DNA from: Bacteroidales bacterium
Lineage (GTDB): Bacteria; Bacteroidota; Bacteroidia; Bacteroidales; GCA-2748055
NCBI GenBank assembly: GCA_029934875.1
Contig: JAOZLK010000018.1
Span: 10,768 to 17,982 of the forward strand
Direction: 5' to 3'
Length of the DNA: 7,215 nt
Part shown: piece after piece, positions 1-6,029 of the stretch
Position numbering within the stretch: position 1 is the stretch's first letter
Layout of the letters: each line of letters begins with the position of its first letter
Program-made: the position numbers and the translations under genes
Notes under the pieces: model-generated
What the model was told of the DNA's origin: nothing
The model's input: the letters and a program-made list of their open reading frames with translations, nothing else
The model's database searches: none

Positions 1-488
1 ACTTCGATGGCCTCGAAGAGAACAAAGCACACGATACCGACTGGAATGACAATGTACTGGCTCTTTGCAGTGAGGTGTCTGAAATGGAATGGTGGAAAAT
101 CAATGAGGAGCTGTCCTATGCCCCTGAAGGATCCGAAACAGGAAAGGAAATATTCAGGGTCTATGACATTACCCGGGGACAGCTTTACCGTTTTGAGGAG
201 GTGCTAAAGAAAGCTGCAGCAGTGTATAAAGCCAAGGCCTACCCTGAATCTTTTACGATTTTTTATAATGAATTCCGTTCAAATTCAAATCGCGATGTCG
301 CCTTTAGCAGTAGTTTTAAAACCTGGGCATCACTGGATGAGAAATCAACTTTCAAAAAAGACTTCGAAGAGGTACATGGCGAAGGTTCCTGGAGCACATT
401 TATTGAAGAATACAGGGCCAGTTTCAACAGCTACGAGGATGAGCTGAGTCTACTCGCACCACATTTAAGCGGCGGACAGGAAGATTAA
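1..488 (+). CDS. 3' end of a protein of unknown function (5' end outside window)
   Basis: The frame is open from position 3 to a TAA at 486-488, giving 161 C-terminal residues; the true start lies before the window. A Met codon at 75 is only an internal codon, because the frame stays open upstream of it with protein-like sequence (DTDWNDNVLALCSEV). The fragment is soluble and acidic, with many aromatic residues and no membrane segment. Two stretches look like related half-domains, each an aromatic-rich strand followed by a helix: residues about 49-78 (EIFRVYDITRGQLYRFEEVL) and 83-145 (a strand, then FKTWASLDE, FEEVHGEGSW and a Glu-rich helix). From memory it resembles Bacteroidetes secreted proteins of about 230-260 residues with a likely dimeric alpha/beta-barrel fold, but I cannot name the family or a function. 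A terminator follows 28 bases after the stop, so it is probably a separate transcription unit from the sugar operon. Confidence 0.8.
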   Translation, partial: FDGLEENKAHDTDWNDNVLALCSEVSEMEWWKINEELSYAPEGSETGKEIFRVYDITRGQLYRFEEVLKKAAAVYKAKAYPESFTIFYNEFRSNSNRDVAFSSSFKTWASLDEKSTFKKDFEEVHGEGSWSTFIEEYRASFNSYEDELSLLAPHLSGGQED

Positions 489-516
489 TCCGATTCACCG
501 GCCCATCTCATTCTAC

Positions 517-552
517 AACCCCCGGTAAGTATTTGCCGGGGGTTTATTTTTT
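517..552 (+). terminator. Rho-independent terminator of the upstream gene
   Basis: A perfect 9-bp stem, AACCCCCGG (517-525) with CCGGGGGTT (536-544), encloses a 10-base loop. It runs directly into a T-rich tract: TTT, A, then six Ts (543-552). The GC-rich stem core plus U-tract is a textbook intrinsic terminator. It ends the gene that stops at 488 and insulates the symporter operon, which then needs its own promoter between about 553 and 698. Confidence 0.9.
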
Positions 553-591
553 AATATTTTTTGGCCTTAAACCAGGTCCTGGATCAAGATT

Positions 592-607
592 ATGCAATCA
601 GTTGCAT
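592..607. promoter_or_regulatory. Candidate operator dyad ATGCAA-N4-TTGCAT
   Basis: Perfect 6-bp inverted arms, ATGCAA (592-597) and TTGCAT (602-607), are separated by four bases (TCAG). The site lies about 92 bases before the symporter start, in the only stretch that can hold the operon promoter. Its size and symmetry fit a binding site for a dimeric repressor or activator. The right arm flows into six Ts (607-612), so in RNA it could also form a weak AU-rich hairpin with a U-run, an attenuator-like element. No regulator gene is visible to pair it with. Confidence 0.35.
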
Positions 608-616
608 TTTTTCCAC

Positions 617-624
617 TATATTTA
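617..624 (+). promoter_or_regulatory. Possible -7 promoter box (TATATTTA)
   Basis: TATATTTA matches the Bacteroidetes primary sigma -7 consensus TAnnTTTG at all but the last fixed base. I find no convincing TTTG-type -33 element at the expected distance of about 19-21 bases upstream; the nearest TTG, at 602-604, is too close. If real, transcription would start near 630, just before the heptamer repeat, and the dyad at 592-607 would overlap the polymerase footprint. Weak call based on position and one box only. Confidence 0.2.
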
Positions 625-638
625 GCTGTTCAATAACC

Positions 639-687
639 TACTCAGCACTGTGTACTGAGCACTGCGCACTGTGCGCTGAGTACTAAC
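639..687. repeat. Seven-unit imperfect heptamer tandem repeat (consensus YACTGNG)
   Basis: Read in steps of seven bases from 639, the sequence gives seven consecutive units close to YACTGNG. Units 2-5 (646-673) fit the consensus exactly, and units 2 and 5 are identical (CACTGTG). Unit 1 differs at its fifth base, unit 6 at its second, and unit 7 (TACTAAC) at two positions. The array also contains inverted symmetry: TACTCAGC (639-646) is the reverse complement of GCTGAGTA (675-682), and GCGCAC-T-GTGCGC (664-676) is a near-perfect palindrome. The array ends 11 bases before the symporter ATG, so it probably lies in the 5' untranslated region. Function unknown: it could be a multi-site protein-binding array, an RNA structure, or an expanding simple-sequence repeat. 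Confidence 0.75.
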
Positions 688-698
688 TAATTAACCCT

Positions 699-2522
699 AT
701 GAAACTATCCCTGGTCGACATTCTGATCATTTGTGCCTACCTGGCCTCCACCATCGTCATTGGTCTGGTCATGAAAAAACGCGCTCAAAAAGATAAAACC
801 GCATACATCCTGGGTGGGAACAAACTGCCATGGTATATGCTGGGACTTAGCAATGCTTCAGGTATGTTCGACATATCCGGCACCATGTGGCTGGTAACCC
901 TGGCCTTTGTTTATGGATTAAAATCCATCTGGATCCCATGGCTCTGGCCGGTATTCAACCAGATTTTTTTAATGGTTTTTCTATCCATCTGGCTGCGCCG
1001 TTCAAATGCAACAACAGGTGCAGAATGGATTCGAACCCGCTTTGGATCAGGAAGGGGCGGTGTGCAATCTCACTGGATCGTAGTGATTTTTGCCCTGATC
1101 TCCTGCCTGGGCTTCCTTACCTATGGCTTTATCGGTCTGGGTAAGTTCGTGGAGATATTCATTCCCTGGGAAGTGGTCTCACCCTTCATCCCCTTTGATG
1201 TGGCCCCTCAGTATGTGGCCCATGTTTACGGGATTATTTTCACCCTCTTTGCCATGTTTTATGCCATCCTGGGAGGAATGAACAGTATTGTCTGGGCCGA
1301 TGTGATCCAGTATACCATCATGACCATTTCGGCAGTGGTTATTGGAATCATCGCCATGAATGCCCTTAGCGATCACCCCCTGCTGGTTCCCGATGGCTGG
1401 CTGAATCCATTCTTCGGTGCGCGACTGGAGTTGGACTGGAGTACCATTATTCCCGAGGTAAATGAAAAAATTATCAGCGATGGCTATTCCCTCTTTGGCA
1501 TCTTCTTCAGCATGATGCTTTTTAAAGGAGTGCTGGTCAGTATGGCCGGACCGGCTCCCAACTATGACATGCAGAAGATTCTCTCCACCAAATCGCCCAA
1601 GGATGCAGCCAAAATGTCGGGCTTTGTATCTGTGGTACTGATGCCTGCCAGGTATTTTATGATTGCGGGTTTTGCTGTGCTGGGCTTGGTTTTTTATGAC
1701 CAGCTTGACCTGATTGTTGGAAACAAGATTGATTTTGAACAGATCCTCCCCTCCGCCATCAGTGAATTTGTTCCTGTGGGTTTCATGGGACTCTTGCTGG
1801 CCGGACTTCTGGCGGCCTTTATGTCCACCTTTGCAGGAACCCTCAACGCTGCCCAGGCCTATATTGTAAATGACATTTACCTGAAATACATTAAACCAGA
1901 GGCTTCACAAAAGCAAGTAAGCCGCACCAATTACATCACCGGGATTGTGGTTGTGGCCATCTCTGTCTTCTTTGGTTTTTTCGCACAGGATGTGAACTCT
2001 GTGCTTCAGTGGATTGTTTCGGCCCTGTGGGGAGCCTACGTGGTTTCCAATATCCTGAAATGGTACTGGTGGCGCTTTAACGGATCGGGCTTCTTCTGGG
2101 GCATGTTCGTCGGGATTATCACAGCCCTTATCTGTAGCAGGATCTTTGACTTCCTGGACCTGTACTACTTCCCCATTATTGTGGCAATTTCGGCCGTAGC
2201 AGCCATTTTGGGCACCTTCCTGAAACCGCCTACTGATGATGAAACACTGAAGGCCTTTTATAAAAATGTAAAACCATGGGGATTTTGGAAACCCATCCAC
2301 GACAAGGTGGTGGCCGAGGATCCTTCCTTCAAGAGGAATGACGATTTCTGGATGGACATGTTCAACATTGTGGTGGGTATCATTGCCCAGACCGCACTGG
2401 TCATCTTCCCCATCTACATTGTATTGAAAAAGACATTGCCCCTGGGAATTGCCCTGGCCATTATTGTAGTAAGCTTCATCATTATGAAGAAGACCTGGTG
2501 GGACAGGCTTCCAGAAAAATAG
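699..2522 (+). CDS. Sodium/solute symporter (SSS/SLC5 family), probable mannobiose or related sugar importer
   Basis: A 607-residue inner-membrane protein with about 14-15 hydrophobic segments. It should couple Na+ (or H+) entry to uptake of a sugar, with the LeuT-type fold. Family features seen: an N-terminal helix (residues 5-24) followed by a charged KKRAQKDK loop and TAYILGGNKLPWYMLGLS (34-51), where SSS proteins have their conserved first loop; GGMNSIVWADVIQY (192-205), typical of the fifth/sixth helix region; and LAAFMSTFAGTLNAAQAY (371-388), where Ser376/Thr377 sit at the position of the Na2-site serines of vSGLT. After a soluble loop containing FYKNVKPWG (520-528), two further helices (about 553-576 and 580-597) extend the C terminus. 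The start is firm: an in-frame TAA lies at 684-686 and this is the only ATG after it. No Shine-Dalgarno sequence precedes it. It is the first gene of the operon, 10 bases before the epimerase. The substrate is inferred from the neighbours; sequence alone would also allow another sugar or polyol. Confidence 0.9.
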   Translation: MKLSLVDILIICAYLASTIVIGLVMKKRAQKDKTAYILGGNKLPWYMLGLSNASGMFDISGTMWLVTLAFVYGLKSIWIPWLWPVFNQIFLMVFLSIWLRRSNATTGAEWIRTRFGSGRGGVQSHWIVVIFALISCLGFLTYGFIGLGKFVEIFIPWEVVSPFIPFDVAPQYVAHVYGIIFTLFAMFYAILGGMNSIVWADVIQYTIMTISAVVIGIIAMNALSDHPLLVPDGWLNPFFGARLELDWSTIIPEVNEKIISDGYSLFGIFFSMMLFKGVLVSMAGPAPNYDMQKILSTKSPKDAAKMSGFVSVVLMPARYFMIAGFAVLGLVFYDQLDLIVGNKIDFEQILPSAISEFVPVGFMGLLLAGLLAAFMSTFAGTLNAAQAYIVNDIYLKYIKPEASQKQVSRTNYITGIVVVAISVFFGFFAQDVNSVLQWIVSALWGAYVVSNILKWYWWRFNGSGFFWGMFVGIITALICSRIFDFLDLYYFPIIVAISAVAAILGTFLKPPTDDETLKAFYKNVKPWGFWKPIHDKVVAEDPSFKRNDDFWMDMFNIVVGIIAQTALVIFPIYIVLKKTLPLGIALAIIVVSFIIMKKTWWDRLPEK

Positions 2523-2532
2523 CATAAGCATA

Positions 2533-3735
2533 ATGGACAAAAAAGTACTGTATAATTTAAAAGAAGAGCTGGAAAGTGAGCTCAGGAAAAACATTCTTCC
2601 CTGGTGGATGGAACACACCCCCGATCATAAATCCGGGGGCTTCCTGGGGCATGTAGGCCACGATAACCGGGTCATTGAAGGTGCCGGAAAGGGCTCAGTT
2701 CTGAATACCCGCATCCTGTGGACTTTTTCCGCAGCTTACAGGATGTATCCCGAACCTGAGTACCTGGAAACTGCCAGGCGTGCATATCACTACATCCTCC
2801 GGCATTTCACCGACAAAAAGTATGGGGGGATATACTGGGAGCTGGAGCCCGATGGAAGCAGACGAACAACACGTAAACAAATTTACGCCATCGCCTTCGC
2901 AATTTACGGTCTGAGCGAATACTACATGGCTTCCGGAGATGAGCAGGCTCTCAAAATGGCAAGGGTACTGTTCCTGGATATTGAAGTCCATGCCTTTGAC
3001 AGGCTTAGAAACGGTTATACAGATGCCCTGACTCGGGACTGGAAGCCCATCGAGGACCTCAGGCTCAGCGAGAAGGATCAGAACGAAAGCAAGACCATGA
3101 ACACCCACCTCCATATCCTGGAAGCCTACACCAATCTTTACAGGGTATGGAAGGACCCGTCCCTTAAAGATGCACTGGAAAATGTACTTCGGCTCATGCT
3201 TGACAGGTTTGTCGACCAGGACTCAAAGCACCTGAATCTCTTTTTTGATGACAACTGGACCCTGAAATCCACCTTGATTTCCTTTGGTCATGACATCGAA
3301 GCAGGCTGGCTCCTTCATGAGGCAGCCGAGGTCCTGGAAAACAAGGCGCTCATTGAGCAGACCGGGAAACTGGCTGTGGAGATGGCTCGTGAGAATTTTA
3401 CCGGACTGGATACAGACGGCGGACTTTTTTATGAGTTTTCTCCCGAAGAAAACGAGATGGATACCGACAAGCATTGGTGGCCCCAGGCTGAAGCCCTGGT
3501 GGGCTACTATAACTCCTACCAGCTATCAGGTGATGAGACCTTCCTCACTAAAGCCATTGAGAGCTGGACCTTTATCAAGGAAAAGCTTGTGGACCGGGAG
3601 TATGGCGAGTGGAACTGGGCTACCAACAAAGAGGGTATTCCCCTTAGAGAGAAAGAGAAGGCCGGACTCTGGAAATGTCCCTATCACAACAGCAGGGCCT
3701 GCCTTGAAATTATCCGGAGAATTGACAGAACCTAA
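2533..3735 (+). CDS. Cellobiose 2-epimerase (acts on beta-1,4-mannobiose), AGE family
   Basis: A 400-residue cytoplasmic enzyme with no signal peptide and the family's usual length (about 390-410). It is an (alpha/alpha)6 barrel of the N-acylglucosamine 2-epimerase superfamily that inverts C2 of the reducing-end sugar of beta-1,4-disaccharides (EC 5.1.3.11). Here it most likely converts mannobiose to mannosyl-glucose. Diagnostic segments in order: LNTRILWTFSAAYR (57-70), QIYAIAFAIYGLSEYY (116-131), RLSEKDQNESKTMNTHLHILE (177-197), FGHDIEAGWLLHEA (251-264), DKHWWPQAEALVGYYN (312-327) and GLWKCPYHNSRACLEI (378-393). His194, His253 and His385 align from memory with the catalytic histidines His200, His259 and His390 of the Rhodothermus marinus enzyme, and Trp316 and Trp380 with its substrate-stacking tryptophans. 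The sequence closely follows the B. fragilis enzyme as I recall it. Its pairing with GH130 favours mannobiose over cellobiose as the physiological substrate. A plain mannose or GlcNAc epimerase is much less likely. Confidence 0.93.
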   Translation: MDKKVLYNLKEELESELRKNILPWWMEHTPDHKSGGFLGHVGHDNRVIEGAGKGSVLNTRILWTFSAAYRMYPEPEYLETARRAYHYILRHFTDKKYGGIYWELEPDGSRRTTRKQIYAIAFAIYGLSEYYMASGDEQALKMARVLFLDIEVHAFDRLRNGYTDALTRDWKPIEDLRLSEKDQNESKTMNTHLHILEAYTNLYRVWKDPSLKDALENVLRLMLDRFVDQDSKHLNLFFDDNWTLKSTLISFGHDIEAGWLLHEAAEVLENKALIEQTGKLAVEMARENFTGLDTDGGLFYEFSPEENEMDTDKHWWPQAEALVGYYNSYQLSGDETFLTKAIESWTFIKEKLVDREYGEWNWATNKEGIPLREKEKAGLWKCPYHNSRACLEIIRRIDRT

Positions 3736-3736
3736 A

Positions 3737-3741
3737 AGGAG
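3737..3741 (+). promoter_or_regulatory. Shine-Dalgarno sequence for the GH3 gene
   Basis: AGGAG lies 7 bases before the ATG at 3749, within a purine-rich run that begins at the epimerase stop codon. The spacing is ideal. It fixes the GH3 start at 3749 although the reading frame remains open far upstream inside the epimerase gene. The other three operon starts show no comparable site, in keeping with the weak use of Shine-Dalgarno sequences in Bacteroidetes. Confidence 0.7.
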
Positions 3742-3748
3742 AGACAAA

Positions 3749-5998
3749 ATGAGAACGTGCATTTTTTACCTGCTGGTCCTTTTGCTGGTGACATCCTGCG
3801 CCCCAGGCGGAGAGTCTGACAGGATGGAGGATTTACTGGAGAAAATGACCATTGAAGAAAAGGTTGGTCAATTGATCCAGTATACGGGTCGCTGGGAAAT
3901 GACCGGTCCGGCTCCGGGCAATGATTATGCCCAGACGGGGCTACAGAAGATCGAATCGGGAGAACTGGGTTCCATGCTCAATGTTACAGGAGCCCTGGCA
4001 ACACGAAATGCACAGGAGCTGGCCCTTAATTCCAGGCTTGGCATACCCATGATTTTCGGATATGATGTGATCCATGGCTACCGAACCATGTTTCCCATGC
4101 CACTGGCGGAGGCCGCCACATGGGAACCAGGGTTGGCGCGACTCACATCCAGGGTTGCAGCCATTGAAGCTGCAGCAGCAGGTTTACACTGGACTTTTGC
4201 ACCCATGGTAGATATTGCCCGGGATGCCCGTTGGGGAAGGATCGTGGAAGGTTCAGGAGAAGACCCCTTCCTGGGTTCGCTCTTTGCAGCTGAAAGAGTA
4301 AAAGGCTTCCAGGGCGAGGACCTTTCAGCCAACAATACCATAGCAGCCTGTGCAAAGCATTTTGCAGCCTATGGCTTTGTGGAAGGTGGCAGGGATTATA
4401 ATACCGTTGACGTATCGGAACATACCCTTCAGAATATCATATTCCCACCGTTCAAAGCCTGTGTTGACGCAGGGGTGGCAACATTTATGAATGCCTTTAA
4501 CGTAATTGGCGGAGTTCCTTCCACAGGAAACAGCGCCATGGTGAAAGGCCTGCTGAAAGGGAGCTGGGGTTTTGAGGGCTTTGTGGTTTCGGACTGGAAT
4601 TCCGTAGGTGAGATGATTGAGCATGGGGTGGCAGCAGACCAGAAAGAAGCTGCACAGCTGGCCATAGAGGCAGGCTGTGATATGGACATGGAGGGATATT
4701 GCTATGAAAACCACCTGAAGGAATTGATAGAATCCGGAGAGGTGGCTGAGGCGCTGCTCGATGAAGCAGTACTAAGAATCCTTCGTGTTAAGGAAGACCT
4801 GGGGCTCTTCGACGATCCCTACAAATATTGTGACAAGGAGAGGGAAAAAGAGCTTCTCCTGCATCCCGATCACCTGGCCCTGGCCAGGGAAGTGGGCAAA
4901 CGCAGCCTTGTACTTCTTAAAAATAACGAGGCCCTTCTTCCTCTCAGGAAGAGTGGACAAAAGATTGCCTTGATTGGCGAACTGGCAGCAGAAAAGGATT
5001 CTCCCCTGGGTAACTGGAGGGCACAGGCCATTGCCAACAGTGCTGTTTCAGTGCTTGAAGGAGTAAAGGCCAAGGCCGAAGACTCTCAGGTCTTTTTCGA
5101 AAAGGGGCCACGCTATGTCTCTTCAGAAACCGGATTCTTGACACCGCTGGAAATTAACACCACCGATCCAAGGGGGATAAAGGAAGCGGTGGCAGCTGCC
5201 AGGCGGGCCGATGTGGCCGTGCTGGTTCTGGGTGAAAATTGTTTCCAGAGTGCCGAAGCAAGAAGTGTGACCGATATTTCTCTCAAAGGCTTCCAGAAAG
5301 AACTGCTGGATAAGGTGCTGGAAGTTAATGAAAATGTAGTGCTGGTCCTGATGAATGGCCGCCCCCTGGATATTTCAGAATTTATAGATCGCATTCCGGC
5401 TGTCCTGGTGGCCTGGCATCCCGGGTCCGAATCGGGGAATGCCATTGCTGATGTACTTTTTGGCGATTACAATCCCTCGGGACGCCTGCCCCTATCCTGG
5501 CCCCGCTCGGTGGGACAACTTCCCCTTTATTACAATGCTAAAAATACAGGAAGGCCTACTGATGAGAGGAATCTTGTGAATACCTCGCGTTACATTGACC
5601 TGAGCAACGATCCGCTCTTCCCCTTTGGATTTGGTCTCAGCTACACCTCCTTTGAATACAGCGATCTTCAAGTGAGCGAGCCCGGCCTTGGCGCAGGCGA
5701 AAGCATTGAAATCAGGGCCACCATTACCAATACCGGTGAAGTGTTTGGTGAAGAGGTGGTTCAACTATATGTGCGGGATGTAGCAGCCAGCGTATCGCGT
5801 CCGGTAAGGGAGTTAAAGGGATTTCGCAAAATCGGACTCGAGCCAGGCTCGTCAGATGAAGTGACATTCACCCTTAAACCCGATGACCTGTTCTATTTTG
5901 GAGCTGACCGCCAGTGGGGTATCGATCCGGGAACCATACAGGTATGGATCGGACCCAATGCAATGGAAGGACTTGAATCATCCTTCGAAATTCAATAA
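3749..5998 (+). CDS. GH3 beta-glycosidase lipoprotein (BglX-like beta-glucosidase)
   Basis: A 749-residue exo-acting retaining glycosidase exported as a lipoprotein. The signal peptide (residues 1-16) has a hydrophobic core and lipobox VTSC, giving a lipidated Cys17. The mature enzyme should sit in the periplasm or on an outer-membrane face. Domains: a GH3 N-terminal barrel (about 25-355) with GYDVIHGYRTMFPMPLA (104-120), RDARWGRIVEGSGEDPFLG (158-176) and AKHFAAYG (202-209); the nucleophile motif GFVVSDWNSVGEM, Asp282; a GH3 C-terminal alpha/beta sandwich (about 385-600) with VLGENCFQSAEARSVTDISL, where Glu503 is the likely acid/base; PFGFGLSYTSFEYS (625-638); and a fibronectin-III-like domain (about 640-749). 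It follows E. coli BglX closely along its length. The start at 3749 is chosen over in-frame upstream ATGs because it has a Shine-Dalgarno sequence and begins a clean signal peptide 13 bases after the epimerase stop. Likely role: removing terminal beta-glucose from glucomannan fragments. Activity on beta-mannosides or beta-xylosides cannot be excluded from sequence. Confidence 0.92.
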   Translation: MRTCIFYLLVLLLVTSCAPGGESDRMEDLLEKMTIEEKVGQLIQYTGRWEMTGPAPGNDYAQTGLQKIESGELGSMLNVTGALATRNAQELALNSRLGIPMIFGYDVIHGYRTMFPMPLAEAATWEPGLARLTSRVAAIEAAAAGLHWTFAPMVDIARDARWGRIVEGSGEDPFLGSLFAAERVKGFQGEDLSANNTIAACAKHFAAYGFVEGGRDYNTVDVSEHTLQNIIFPPFKACVDAGVATFMNAFNVIGGVPSTGNSAMVKGLLKGSWGFEGFVVSDWNSVGEMIEHGVAADQKEAAQLAIEAGCDMDMEGYCYENHLKELIESGEVAEALLDEAVLRILRVKEDLGLFDDPYKYCDKEREKELLLHPDHLALAREVGKRSLVLLKNNEALLPLRKSGQKIALIGELAAEKDSPLGNWRAQAIANSAVSVLEGVKAKAEDSQVFFEKGPRYVSSETGFLTPLEINTTDPRGIKEAVAAARRADVAVLVLGENCFQSAEARSVTDISLKGFQKELLDKVLEVNENVVLVLMNGRPLDISEFIDRIPAVLVAWHPGSESGNAIADVLFGDYNPSGRLPLSWPRSVGQLPLYYNAKNTGRPTDERNLVNTSRYIDLSNDPLFPFGFGLSYTSFEYSDLQVSEPGLGAGESIEIRATITNTGEVFGEEVVQLYVRDVAASVSRPVRELKGFRKIGLEPGSSDEVTFTLKPDDLFYFGADRQWGIDPGTIQVWIGPNAMEGLESSFEIQ

Positions 5999-6029
5999 AA
6001 GATTTGTAAGACCTCAATAAGATTAAGAA

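Noticed and set aside
7..207. Short + strand frame starting at an ATG near the window edge
   Set aside because: It overlaps the better-supported frame that is open from position 3 to 488, whose composition is protein-like. The short frame has no support of its own.
572..582. Small palindrome CCAGG-T-CCTGG
   Set aside because: Five-base arms around a single base cannot form a stable hairpin, and symmetry of this size is common by chance. It is not called separately from the stronger dyad at 592-607.
639..687. CRISPR array or mobile-element end
   Set aside because: Units are only seven bases with no spacers, and there are no cas genes, transposase, or flanking target-site duplication.
1905..2618. 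237-codon open frame on the minus strand
   Set aside because: It lies wholly opposite the symporter and the start of the epimerase. Its translation is rich in His, Gly and Asn with no recognisable domain, as expected for the antisense of a hydrophobic coding sequence.
3284..3748. In-frame upstream extension of the GH3 reading frame, giving a 904-residue protein
   Set aside because: The extension overlaps the epimerase gene by about 450 bases in another frame, and its translation is low-complexity and rich in Arg and Trp with no domain. The start at 3749 has a Shine-Dalgarno site and begins a clean lipoprotein signal peptide.
5999..6029. Internal promoter or terminator between GH3 and GH130
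   Set aside because: The 31 bases are A-rich without a stem-loop, T-tract or convincing -7/-33 pair. Read-through transcription is the simpler view.
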